55,355 nucleotides of DNA from CAYPHJ01 sp964410485 (GTDB lineage Bacteria > Desulfobacterota > Binatia > UBA9968). Below are positions 24,310 to 31,530 of the stretch, piece by piece. Each line of letters opens with the position of its first letter. Position 1 is the stretch's first letter. The notes beneath the pieces are model-generated. The model was not told where the DNA came from. It did no database searches and was given only the letters and a program-made list of their open reading frames with translations. The stretch covers positions 1 to 55,355 of the forward strand of contig CAYPHJ010000018.1 of NCBI GenBank assembly GCA_964410485.1. Reading direction: 5' to 3'. Position numbers and translations under genes: made by a program.

Positions 24310-25458
24310 TTAGCCTCCTTGTGAATGATAATGTATCCGGGGAACCCGAGCGCTAATGGAAGTGAGAATCTCGTATGAGATGGTACCTGACCAACCCGCC
24401 ATCTCATCGGCGGAGATTAGCTCGCCGCCCTGAGAGCCGAGGAGCACAACCTCGGCTTCCTGTTCCGGATTTCCTATATCGGTAAGATCCACCATAGTCA
24501 AATCCATGCAAACTCTGCCCCTGATCGGCGCGCGTTTGCCCTGGATCAACACCTGCCCGCGGTTGGAAAGCATGCGCGAATAACCGTCGGCATAGCCGAT
24601 CGGAAGTGTAGCAATCAGGCTCTCGCGAGCTGTGACAAAGGTTTGTCCATAACTGATGCTCGTTGCGGCGGGGACTTTCTTGAGCTGCAAGATCCGCGTC
24701 TTCCAGGATAACACCGGCCGGAGGGAAATATGATGCGTCATCTCCGCCGAGGGATAAATCCCGTACAAGATGAGACCGGGACGGACCATGTCAAAGTGCG
24801 CTGCGGGGCAGGTTAACGTCGCCGCGCTATTAGCGAGATGAACCAGAGGCGGCATAATTCCTGCCGCGCGGAGCTGGCCGATCATGCTTTGAAAGATCCC
24901 CAGCTGCTTTTGAGTGTAATTGCCTTGGATGCTTTCAGCGTGTGAGAAATGGGAAAAGACACCCTCGACCTTTAGCGCGGTGAGCTTTTTGAGCAATGGG
25001 AGCCACGCGGGCATCTCTTGGGGCAGCAGGCCGATTCTCCCCATACCGCTGTCGATCTTCAGGTGCACGTTTAGAGCGCTGCCGCGGCTTCGAACCGCCG
25101 CTTCCATCGTTTTCAGGGCATGAGGATCGTGAATTACCGGGATGAGACGATGCTCGAGGAATTGCTCGATCTGCTCCAGGTAGGCGCCGGCCAGAACGAG
25201 GACGGGTTGCCGTATACCCGCCCGCCTGAGCTCAATTCCCTCCTCAAGGGTTGCGACACCAAAAGCATCGCTTCCTTGTGCGGCCAAAGCGGCGGCCACG
25301 GCCGGTGCCCCGTGGCCGTAAGCGTTCGCCTTGACCATCGAGAGTATTTTTACGCTGGCCCCGATTTTTTCTCTGATTTGCCGAAAGTTCCAACAAAGCG
25401 CGTCGAGATCGACGAGACAAAGGGTCGGTCGCCCCTTGAAAGTTTGCATGCTTTTCAT
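24310..25458 (-). CDS. alr: Alanine racemase
   Basis: A 382-residue PLP-dependent enzyme supplying D-alanine for peptidoglycan. The PLP lysine is K43 in MVKANAYGHG, and the second catalytic residue is the Tyr in TSISYGQTF around residue 270. The family sequences DSGMGRIG, FSHFSHAES, VRPGLILYGIYP and IRGRVCMDLTMVDLTD are present, and the length is standard. The gene lies 23 bases after the metG-beta gene and just before purH. Alternative ATG codons at 25458 and 25449 differ by three residues; GGGAG precedes the first. Confidence 0.95.
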   Translation of the reverse strand: MKSMQTFKGRPTLCLVDLDALCWNFRQIREKIGASVKILSMVKANAYGHGAPAVAAALAAQGSDAFGVATLEEGIELRRAGIRQPVLVLAGAYLEQIEQFLEHRLIPVIHDPHALKTMEAAVRSRGSALNVHLKIDSGMGRIGLLPQEMPAWLPLLKKLTALKVEGVFSHFSHAESIQGNYTQKQLGIFQSMIGQLRAAGIMPPLVHLANSAATLTCPAAHFDMVRPGLILYGIYPSAEMTHHISLRPVLSWKTRILQLKKVPAATSISYGQTFVTARESLIATLPIGYADGYSRMLSNRGQVLIQGKRAPIRGRVCMDLTMVDLTDIGNPEQEAEVVLLGSQGGELISADEMAGWSGTISYEILTSISARVPRIHYHSQGG

Positions 25459-25481
25459 GATGCTCCCAGAGTGAAACGGGC

Positions 25482-25802
25482 TTAAGACACTTTGGCGCCC
25501 GGCTGCACCGGTTTATCCGGAGCGAGAAGAATGACTCGGTCCTCGTCCGACGCGGCGAGCAGCATGCCTTGGCTCTCCATCCCGCGGAGCTTGGCGGTTT
25601 GTAGATTGGCCACGATAACGATCTGGCGGCCGATCAACTCCGCAGTGGAGTAGTGATTTCGGATGCCCGCGAGGATCTGGCGTTGCTCGTTACCGAGGTC
25701 GATCTGCAACACCATAAGCTTGTCCGCATTCGGGTGTGGTTCTGCGTTCTTGATTGTTGCTACTTTCAGTTCCAGCTTTTTGAAGTCGTCAATAGAAATC
25801 AT
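25482..25802 (-). CDS. Methionyl-tRNA synthetase beta subunit (tRNA-binding OB fold)
   Basis: A 106-residue free-standing tRNA-binding domain of the EMAP-II/Trbp111/CsaA type. It shows the family sequences DFKKLELKVATI, EPHPNADKLMVLQIDLG, ILAGIRNHYS, GRQIVIVANLQTAKLRGMESQGMLLAA and the closing APDKPVQPGAKV. Such domains are the C-terminus of many bacterial MetG proteins. The MetG encoded at 41195-42760 lacks this domain, so the synthetase is split between loci 15 kb apart. It is the first gene of the alr-purH-purD-ywlC operon. A CsaA-like chaperone is the alternative annotation, less likely given the shortened MetG. Confidence 0.85.
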   Translation of the reverse strand: MISIDDFKKLELKVATIKNAEPHPNADKLMVLQIDLGNEQRQILAGIRNHYSTAELIGRQIVIVANLQTAKLRGMESQGMLLAASDEDRVILLAPDKPVQPGAKVS

Positions 25803-25989
25803 CGTGATGTGTTCTTTTGGTTATGGGTGGTTGTTCTACCGCGTCCAGGACTACTCAGAATGGGCTACGGCAAGGAATCTTTAAGCAGATTGCAGATTTC
25901 AAAAGGTCCCCCTTCGAGGCTTTCCTTATTTGCAAAAATACCAGAACCCCCGAGAAAAAAAAAGAAAATCCTCCGTTGACGAAGAGAAC

Positions 25990-26018
25990 TTGACATGCCT
26001 TGAAGCGCCATGTATGTA
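25990..26018 (+). promoter_or_regulatory. Candidate sigma-70 promoter of rubrerythrin gene
   Basis: TTGACA at 25990-25995, a perfect -35 box, is followed after 17 bases by TATGTA at 26013-26018 as a weaker -10. The start site would fall near 26025, about 30 bases before the gene. Confidence 0.45.
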
Positions 26019-26028
26019 ACAGTAGTCA

Positions 26029-26038
26029 TTATTAATAA
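26029..26038 (+). promoter_or_regulatory. AT-rich palindrome at the rubrerythrin start site
   Basis: TTATTAATAA is a perfect 10-base palindrome lying just after the inferred transcription start and just before the AGGAGGAGG ribosome site. Its composition resembles half-sites of PerR/Fur boxes, and a PerR-like regulator is encoded two genes downstream. It does not match the full 15-base PerR consensus, so this is a candidate only. Confidence 0.3.
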
Positions 26039-26054
26039 CAAGGAGGAGGAAATC

Positions 26055-26504
26055 ATGGCCAAAACTTTAAAAGGCTCAAAGAGCCACGAGAACTTGAAGC
26101 ACGCCTTTGCCGGTGAATCACAAGCGAATCGGCGATATCTTTACTTCGCAAGGGTTGCTGACATTGAAGGATATCCGGATGTCGGGGGACTTTTCCGCGA
26201 CACTTCTGAAGCAGAGACGGGACACGCCTTCGGTCATCTCGACTTTTTAAAGGAGGTGGGCGATCCGTGCACGGACGTTCCCATCGGTACGACCGAGAAG
26301 AACCTGAAATCCGCGGTTGAAGGGGAAACCTACGAGTACACGGAAATGTACCCAGGTTTCGCCAGGACAGCTCGCGATGAAGGGTTTTCAGAATTGGCAG
26401 AATGGTTCGAAACTCTGGCCAAGGCGGAAAAGTCACACGCTGGCAGATTCACCAAAGGTCTGGATCGGATCTCCGGTAAAGAACCGGCGGATGCGGCCAG
26501 CTGA
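26055..26504 (+). CDS. Rubrerythrin (diiron, without rubredoxin domain)
   Basis: A 149-residue ferritin-like diiron protein that reduces hydrogen peroxide in the cytoplasm of anaerobes and microaerophiles. Glutamate and ExxH ligands are visible in FAGESQANRRYLYFA, TSEAETGHAFGH, GETYEYTEMY and KAEKSHAGRF, forming the four-helix bundle. The C-terminal CxxC rubredoxin domain of classical rubrerythrin is missing, so electrons must come from a separate donor. Start ATG 26055 is set by a very strong AGGAGGAGG at 26041-26049. It is followed by a hairpin, a DUF3501 gene and a PerR-like regulator, a plausible oxidative-stress module. Confidence 0.93.
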   Translation: MAKTLKGSKSHENLKHAFAGESQANRRYLYFARVADIEGYPDVGGLFRDTSEAETGHAFGHLDFLKEVGDPCTDVPIGTTEKNLKSAVEGETYEYTEMYPGFARTARDEGFSELAEWFETLAKAEKSHAGRFTKGLDRISGKEPADAAS

Positions 26505-26511
26505 GTAGATT

Positions 26512-26544
26512 CCACAAGGGCTGGGGCACCCCCGGCCCTTGTGG
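26512..26544 (+). terminator. Hairpin after rubrerythrin gene
   Basis: CCACAAGGGC and GCCCTTGTGG form a perfect 10-bp stem, and the loop region has a further GGGG/CCCC pairing. It lies seven bases after the rubrerythrin stop. With no T-run after it, it may act as an attenuating or mRNA-stabilising stem rather than a full terminator. Confidence 0.6.
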
Positions 26545-26580
26545 CCCTGGCAGAGTCGGCAAGCGATAATAGGTGAATTC

Positions 26581-27156
26581 GTGAACAAAGTTATCTTGGA
26601 CGATATCGTCGGGCTTGAGGCGTATGAAAAAATGCGCAACGAGAGGCGCGAGGCGGTCATCCGGCTCAAGAAACAACGCCGCGTGGCGGTCGGAGACAGG
26701 GTTTCGTTGGTGTTTGAAAACCGTGACACGGTTATCTTTCAGATCCAGGAGATGCTCCGGGCTGAGAGGATTACCGACATCGATAAAATTTGGGAGGAGA
26801 TCGCGGTGTACAACGAGCTCATCCCCGATCCGGGTGAGCTAAGCGCCACGCTTTTTTTGGAGATCGAAGATCAAACCAACTTACGCCAAGAGCTTCTCAA
26901 GTTTCTAGGCATCGACGAAGTGGTCTTTTTTTGTGTCGGCAAGCACGTGATTCATGCCCGCTTCGAAGAAGGGCGCAGTAAGGAAGATAAGATCAGTGCG
27001 GTACAGTACGTGAGGTTTCCGTTCACCGATGAGGCCAGAGAGGCCTTCAAGAGGGGAGAAGCAGCCGAGATTCGGATCGATCACCCGGAGTACAAAGCGA
27101 GCACCCCCATCACGGGCGAAACCAGAGCGGTGTTGTTGCAAGATTTGGCCATGTGA
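26581..27156 (+). CDS. DUF3501 family protein
   Basis: A 191-residue protein of the DUF3501 family, recognised by YEKMRNERREAVIRLKKQRR, the invariant-looking RVSLVFENRDTVIFQIQEML, ERITDIDKIWEEIAVYNELIP and ELSATLFLEI. The family has no assigned biochemical role but commonly sits beside rubrerythrin genes. In Betaproteobacteria an additional Fe-S (GlpC-like) gene usually lies between them, which is missing here. GTG 26581 is taken as start because the upstream in-frame TTG at 26539 lies within the hairpin. Soluble, no signal peptide. A PerR-like regulator gene follows 20 bases later. Confidence 0.85.
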   Translation: MNKVILDDIVGLEAYEKMRNERREAVIRLKKQRRVAVGDRVSLVFENRDTVIFQIQEMLRAERITDIDKIWEEIAVYNELIPDPGELSATLFLEIEDQTNLRQELLKFLGIDEVVFFCVGKHVIHARFEEGRSKEDKISAVQYVRFPFTDEAREAFKRGEAAEIRIDHPEYKASTPITGETRAVLLQDLAM

Positions 27157-27176
27157 TTAAAATAAACTATTGATAG

Positions 27177-27560
27177 ATGGAAAAAAGAGCGAGACAAACC
27201 AAACAGTTGGGTGTGATCTGGGACAGCATCAAGGACGATGCATCGCATCCCACCGCCGACCAGATTTACGATCGAGTACGGAAACGCTTGCCTAATATCA
27301 GCCTTGGGACCGTGTATCGAAATCTGCAAAAGTTAGTGGCGGACGAAAAGCTTCAAGTTCTAATGCTGGGCCGCTCCCAACATTTTGATCCGCTCACAGA
27401 ACGACACCAGCATTTTATCTGCGAAAACTGCAACCGTGTGTACGACGTCTTTGTCGAAGACCAAGCAGAAATTAGACCGGCTAAATTACCTCATGCCGGA
27501 TTCCAGGTGACCTCACACCAGCTAGCTTTCTACGGAACGTGCAAAGATTGCTCAAGCTAG
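27177..27560 (+). CDS. Fur/PerR-family transcriptional repressor
   Basis: A 127-residue Fur-superfamily regulator. The winged-helix part includes HPTADQIYDRVRKRLPNISLGTVYRNLQKL, and the C-terminal part carries the structural zinc site ICENC and CKDC plus the metal-binding histidines of RHQHFICENC. Size and lack of the Fur-type HHDH extension fit PerR, a peroxide sensor, better than Fur. Its position after rubrerythrin and DUF3501 supports peroxide control of this cluster. Start ATG 27177 lacks a strong ribosome site and is 20 bases after the previous stop. Confidence 0.87.
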   Translation: MEKRARQTKQLGVIWDSIKDDASHPTADQIYDRVRKRLPNISLGTVYRNLQKLVADEKLQVLMLGRSQHFDPLTERHQHFICENCNRVYDVFVEDQAEIRPAKLPHAGFQVTSHQLAFYGTCKDCSS

Positions 27561-28076
27561 TCGCGCCGCATCAGAGTTTGTAAACCCCTGATTGCAGCGA
27601 TGCACTGCCGGCCGCTCGCAGGATGGCGGGCCGAGTCTATTTTCTCCCGACTCGCCACCAGGATCGCGCCGCGGATAGGAGGACTCGAGGGCGCGAGAAC
27701 CACGCCTATCCATCTTTATGGCTCTTGTGGTTGAACTACTATGCCTGAGGATTTTCGCGGCACACGCAAATTTTCGTACTCTTCGTGACCGCCTTAGAAA
27801 CCGTGGGTCGCGGAGTGGAAAGGGCTACTCTCAAAGATGTCAGCCCCCTTCGATACGACCATGCGGTCTGCTCAGGGCGGGCGGCCCTCTTTATTCCGGT
27901 TCCCCGAGTAGCCACGTTTCGGTGGCGTATCGAGGGCTCGATTCGCGTCAAAAGCATGCGGGAATGACGGACTGTCTTGAAGCTCGATCTTTCATTCTCT
28001 GTGGGCGTGTGTAAGATCTGTTTGTGGTTTGGTTGCGGCTTTGCCGCGCTACGGCTCTTGTGGTTGAGGAGGCTCG
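27561..28076. other. Non-coding interval with palindromic repeat
   Basis: About 516 bases without a supported gene. It contains an imperfect dyad at 27570-27592 (ATCAG...CTGAT) just after the regulator gene that may be a weak terminator, the repeat at 27844-27940, and a 15-base direct repeat GGCTCTTGTGGTTGA at 27720-27734 and 28053-28067, the second copy forming the leader of the next gene. Confidence 0.6.
27844..27940. repeat. Interspersed imperfect palindrome (CTTCGATACG type)
   Basis: CCCCTTCGATACGACCATGC and the following GGTCTGCTCAGGGCG are the imperfect reverse complement of CCCCGAGTAGCCAC and GGTGGCGTATCGAGGG across a short centre, giving a 90-100 base foldback. This is another dispersed repeat type, different from those at 7634, 8811 and 21218. 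Confidence 0.65.
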
Positions 28077-28892
28077 ATGAAGCGTCGTGGTTTCATCGCT
28101 GTCGCGGCCGGAGCTTTTTTGTTGCAGCTGCGCGGCGTCGCTCATGCCGTCTGCAATCCGGCATTGGTTCGGCTGTTTCAAGACCGGAAACAGCTCGTTC
28201 AGGCCCGTTCGGAACGCGGCCCTAAACTCGGCCACTATTTCATTCAATGGTACGGCCATTCAAGCTTTCTCATTCACTCCGGCAGCAGGACCAAGGTCGT
28301 CGCCGATCCGAATTTTAACGTGACCCCAGGCATTCACGCGGATGCTGTGACCGTTAGCAATGACCACTTCACGCACAACAACGTAGGCGCGGTCAGCGGC
28401 AATCCCATCATCTTGCGAGGTATCACTTTGCGCCAAACCTGGAACCCCGTTCGTATCAACGTCAAGGATATCAGCATCGTCAACATCCCGAGCCAGCGTG
28501 GGGCGACTTGGGGGGAAGTCGCTAATTCAATTTTCGTTTACGAAATGGGTAGTCTGTGTTTGGCCCACCTGGGAAACATCGGCCACCTGCTCACTGCAGA
28601 GCAGGAAAAAATCTTACATCGCGTCGATGTGATGATGGTTCCCATCGACGCCATGACCAATCTAAGCTTTGAAGATATTCTCACCGTCATAGCTCAAGTG
28701 AAACCGCCTGTGGTCATACCGATGCACTACGATGTCGAACAGCAAGGAGAGCTGTTCGCGAGCTTTGCCAAAACACGATATCCGGTGCGCAAGATACCCG
28801 GTTCGGAACTCCTGTTGAGTCGAGCCATGCTCCCGAAGTCGACCGAAATTTTTGTTCTCAAGCACCCCCGGCCTGTGGGGTTCTGGGAGTGA
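28077..28892 (+). CDS. Exported metallo-beta-lactamase-fold protein, degenerate metal site
   Basis: A 271-residue UlaG/RNase Z-like MBL-fold protein with a short signal sequence (MKRRGFIAVAAGAFLLQL). Family landmarks are WYGHSSFLIHSG, KVVADPNFNVTPG, the late LAHLGNIGHLL and VVIPMHYDVEQQG. The metal motif HxHxDH is altered to NDHFTH, losing the first His and the Asp, and the usual HLGDLGH is HLGNIGH, so at least three ligand positions are changed and hydrolase activity is doubtful. GAGGAGG precedes ATG 28077 by a few bases, so the start is good. No operon partner; dksA follows with its own promoter. It may be a non-catalytic binding protein. Confidence 0.82.
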   Translation: MKRRGFIAVAAGAFLLQLRGVAHAVCNPALVRLFQDRKQLVQARSERGPKLGHYFIQWYGHSSFLIHSGSRTKVVADPNFNVTPGIHADAVTVSNDHFTHNNVGAVSGNPIILRGITLRQTWNPVRINVKDISIVNIPSQRGATWGEVANSIFVYEMGSLCLAHLGNIGHLLTAEQEKILHRVDVMMVPIDAMTNLSFEDILTVIAQVKPPVVIPMHYDVEQQGELFASFAKTRYPVRKIPGSELLLSRAMLPKSTEIFVLKHPRPVGFWE

Positions 28893-28937
28893 AAGCGCCG
28901 TGATGTTTTTTCTTTCCAAGGGGCAGTGTGGTGTGGT

Positions 28938-28966
28938 TTTACATGGACCTGTAATAATGTTATAAA
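28938..28966 (+). promoter_or_regulatory. Candidate sigma-70 promoter of dksA-galU
   Basis: TTTACA (28938-28943) and TATAAA (28961-28966) are separated by exactly 17 bases, each one or two bases from consensus. The start site near 28973 would give a leader of about 31 bases to the GTG of dksA. Confidence 0.6.
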
Positions 28967-29003
28967 ATTTTGGGTTAAGACCTGGAGCAAAAGCAGGGTT
29001 ACC

Positions 29004-29369
29004 GTGACTAAGAAAGAAGTTGAGTTTTTCCGCAATCTCCTGAACGAACGCATGCACGAACTCCGCTCCGAGGCGGGCAAGACCGTCGAGGATATGGACG
29101 AAGACGAGAATTTTCCTGATCCGAGCGATCGCGCGTCCATGGAATCCAGCCGTAACTCCATATTGCGCATACGGGACCGGGAAAGAAAGCTCATCTTCAA
29201 GATACAGGAGGCTCTGCGGCGACTCGACGCGGGGGAATACGGTATTTGCGAAGAGTGCGGCGAAAGGATTGCCATCGAACGTCTGAAGGCTCGTCCTGTA
29301 ACCACGCTTTGTATAGAGTGCAAGTCGAGCCAGGAAATCGCTGAGAGAAAGTCGCGAAGGATTGTCTGA
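29004..29369 (+). CDS. dksA: DksA/TraR-family RNA polymerase-binding zinc-finger protein
   Basis: A 121-residue DksA-type protein that inserts a coiled-coil into the RNA polymerase secondary channel and works with ppGpp. The N-terminal coiled coil (KKEVEFFRNLLNERMHEL) carries acidic DEDENFPDPSDRAS near its tip, and the zinc finger is CEECGERIAIERL...TTLCIECK (C-x2-C-x17-C-x2-C). I use GTG 29004 because the clear promoter at 28938-28966 would exclude the longer frame starting at 28926. Its stop overlaps the ATG of galU (TGATG). Confidence 0.88.
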   Translation: MTKKEVEFFRNLLNERMHELRSEAGKTVEDMDEDENFPDPSDRASMESSRNSILRIRDRERKLIFKIQEALRRLDAGEYGICEECGERIAIERLKARPVTTLCIECKSSQEIAERKSRRIV

Positions 29370-30253
29370 TGCCCAGCCGTGATGACGGGATGCGCGTGAG
29401 AAAAGCTGTCATACCGGTGGCCGGCCTGGGCACGCGTTTCTTGCCGGCGACAAAATCTGTTCCGAAGGAGCTTCTACCGATCGTCGATATTCCCTCGATC
29501 CAGTACGTCGTTGAAGAAGCCGTGGATTCCGGCATCGAGGAAATTATTTTTGTCACCGGACGTGGCAAAGACAGCATCGAAGACCATTTTGATGAGGCGC
29601 CCGAGCTGGAACAGATACTGTCAGAGCGCGGCCAGACGGAAACTCTCAAAATGTTGAGGCGCATCGCGCAGATGACGGAAGTCGTTTCGGTGCGCCAGAA
29701 GCGCCCGCTCGGATTGGGCCATGCCGTGTTGTGCGCGCGCGATCTTGTCGGCGAGGAGCCTTTTGCGGTGCTCTTGGCGGACGATTTAATTGACGCCGAC
29801 ACGCCTTGCGTTCGGCAGTTGCTTCAGATCTTCGAAGAAAAGAAGGAATCCGTCATCGCGCTCATGCGAGTGCCGCCGGAGGAAGTCCATCAGTACGGCG
29901 TGATCAAGGGAACCGAATTGAGGGAACGCTTGTACCAGGTCGAGGCGACTGTGGAAAAACCCGCCGCTCAAGAGGCGCCGTCCAGAATGGCGATCATCGG
30001 CCGCTATGTACTGCGCCCGGAGATTTTTTCTATTTTGGCAACGCTCCCTCCGGGAAGAGGGGGTGAGATTCAGTTGACGGATGGGTTGGCGCAGCTGGTT
30101 CGCGAGCGCAAGGTTTACGGCTGTGAGTTTACCGGGGATCGTTACGACATAGGCGACAAGTTCGGATTCGTTCGGGCCACCGTTGCGTATGCTCTCAAGA
30201 GAGCGGATTTAAAGGACCGGGTCATGAGCTACATAAAGGACACGGTGCAGTAG
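29369..30253 (+). CDS. galU: UTP-glucose-1-phosphate uridylyltransferase
   Basis: A 294-residue nucleotidyltransferase making UDP-glucose for envelope polysaccharides. The signature VAGLGTRFLPATKSVPKELLPI is at residues 17-38, followed by VEEAVDSGIEEIIFVTGRGK, RQKRPLGLGHAV, FAVLLADDLID and GGEIQLTDGLAQL, all typical of bacterial GalU. It is translationally coupled to dksA and precedes a tRNA gene by 14 bases. The length is full and there are no oddities. Confidence 0.94.
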   Translation: MPSRDDGMRVRKAVIPVAGLGTRFLPATKSVPKELLPIVDIPSIQYVVEEAVDSGIEEIIFVTGRGKDSIEDHFDEAPELEQILSERGQTETLKMLRRIAQMTEVVSVRQKRPLGLGHAVLCARDLVGEEPFAVLLADDLIDADTPCVRQLLQIFEEKKESVIALMRVPPEEVHQYGVIKGTELRERLYQVEATVEKPAAQEAPSRMAIIGRYVLRPEIFSILATLPPGRGGEIQLTDGLAQLVRERKVYGCEFTGDRYDIGDKFGFVRATVAYALKRADLKDRVMSYIKDTVQ

Positions 30254-30267
30254 CCATTTTGGTTCGG

Positions 30268-30343
<76 letters not shown>

Positions 30344-30350
30344 GTTTGGA

Positions 30351-30384
30351 AAAGGGCGGGCTTTTAAGACCCGCCCTTTTTTAT
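30351..30384 (+). terminator. Rho-independent terminator after tRNA-Ala
   Basis: AAAGGGCGGG and CCCGCCCTTT form a perfect 10-bp stem around a 9-base loop, followed immediately by a T-rich run. This is the clearest intrinsic terminator in the window and ends the dksA-galU-tRNA unit. Confidence 0.92.
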
Positions 30385-30422
30385 TTATTTATTTTTTTCC
30401 GCCCCGCGGGCAGCAGCCGCCC

Positions 30423-30632
30423 TCAATGCTTCGCGGCCGCTTTTTCTTCCTTGATCATTTCATGAATCAGCCGTGGAACGCCGCCGCAACTGAAACACCG
30501 GGGCGGTTCAAACTTTGTCTCCCCTTCCGGATAACGCATAAATCGTTTGTAGAATGGTTTTTCCGTACCGACATAGTTGTCGTAGTAGAATGCTAGCTTT
30601 CCGCACTCACTGCACTGCAAATATTTAGCCAT
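30423..30632 (-). CDS. Small zinc-ribbon protein, unknown function
   Basis: A 69-residue protein with two CxxC pairs, CSECGKLAFYY and CFSCGGVPRLIH, about 40 residues apart, forming a likely zinc ribbon; the remainder is charged and ends EEKAAAKH. AGGA precedes ATG 30632 by about six bases, and the gene is separated from its neighbours, so it appears genuine. I do not recognise a named family. Nucleic-acid or protein binding is possible. It converges on the tRNA terminator. Confidence 0.7.
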   Translation of the reverse strand: MAKYLQCSECGKLAFYYDNYVGTEKPFYKRFMRYPEGETKFEPPRCFSCGGVPRLIHEMIKEEKAAAKH

Positions 30633-30878
30633 TCTTATCCTCGGCTGCTTACTAGTTCAACTGACTTCTTCCGTGACGCCATCGAGGGGACAATCGTCGG
30701 CGGGAGAAGTAAGATGGAGAATACTGACGAAATTAAGGGAGGTCAATGAGCAATTTGAAGCACGGAGAACGCCGGGTGTCGCAAACGCCGAAGAATTCTG
30801 TTACAAGGCGGAAAGTATTCATAGATCGCTGCTCGCCGGAAGAGCGATATAGAAGCGAGACCATGGGAGGAAAGGACG

Positions 30879-31478
30879 ATGGCCGTCAGGCTTTTTCAAT
30901 CTCAGACCTCGATGTTCTGCGAGAAGGTGAGGGTCGTTCTCGCAATGAAAAAGACGCCGTATGAGATAGTTGACGTGCGCAAGGACGACCGCAAATCGCT
31001 GATCGAATACTCAAAACAGAGAAAAGTTCCCGTCATGGACTATAATGGCCAATGCGTCGTGGATTCCACCTATATTGCCGCTTTTCTGGAGGAAAAATAC
31101 CCTGATCACAGCATTTACCCGGAAGGTGCAACAGACAAAGGTCTTTGTCTGTTGCTGGAAGATTGGGCGGACGAAGTATTGAATCGAGCGGTAGTGGCGC
31201 GGCGGAGAGCGGAGACAGACGACGACAAGAAGAAGGCTGAGACGGAGCTCGCGGTTCACTTCGCGTCGCTCGATCAATTGTTCACCGGGAGGAAGTTTAT
31301 TTTTGCCAGATTGACCATTGCCGATATTGCCATCTTCACGCAACTTCACTACCTGTACACGGTTGCGCAATACGAGATTCCCGCAAGCTACCGCAACCTG
31401 CTCGCCTGGATGGATCTCTGCAGGAAGACGCTAAAGCTCAAGTCTCTTTCCGAAAGCTTTGTTGCAGGGTCGCTGTAG
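30879..31478 (+). CDS. Glutathione S-transferase family protein
   Basis: A 199-residue protein with an N-terminal thioredoxin-like domain (RLFQSQTSMFCEKVRVVLAM, then the cis-Pro loop KVPVMDYNGQCVVDSTYIAAFLEEKYP) and a helical C-terminal domain (LTIADIAIFTQLHYLY). The SMFCEK segment provides the catalytic Ser/Cys position. Members conjugate glutathione or act as stringent-starvation-type regulators. AGGAAAGGA before ATG 30879 supports this start. A small plus-strand frame from 30746 with a good ribosome site overlaps its beginning and is not accepted as a gene. Confidence 0.85.
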   Translation: MAVRLFQSQTSMFCEKVRVVLAMKKTPYEIVDVRKDDRKSLIEYSKQRKVPVMDYNGQCVVDSTYIAAFLEEKYPDHSIYPEGATDKGLCLLLEDWADEVLNRAVVARRRAETDDDKKKAETELAVHFASLDQLFTGRKFIFARLTIADIAIFTQLHYLYTVAQYEIPASYRNLLAWMDLCRKTLKLKSLSESFVAGSL

Positions 31479-31530
31479 TATCCCGGTAGATTCTGCCGGC
31501 TCCTATTTGGAGGGCGATACCTCACCCGGC

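Noticed and set aside
28926..29003. N-terminal extension of DksA
   Set aside because: It would overlap a well-formed promoter at 28938-28966, and the extra residues do not look like part of the DksA fold.
30746..30964. 72-codon plus-strand frame with GGGAGG before its ATG
   Set aside because: It overlaps the start of the glutathione S-transferase by 86 bases and shows no recognisable motif; possibly a leader peptide, but unsupported.
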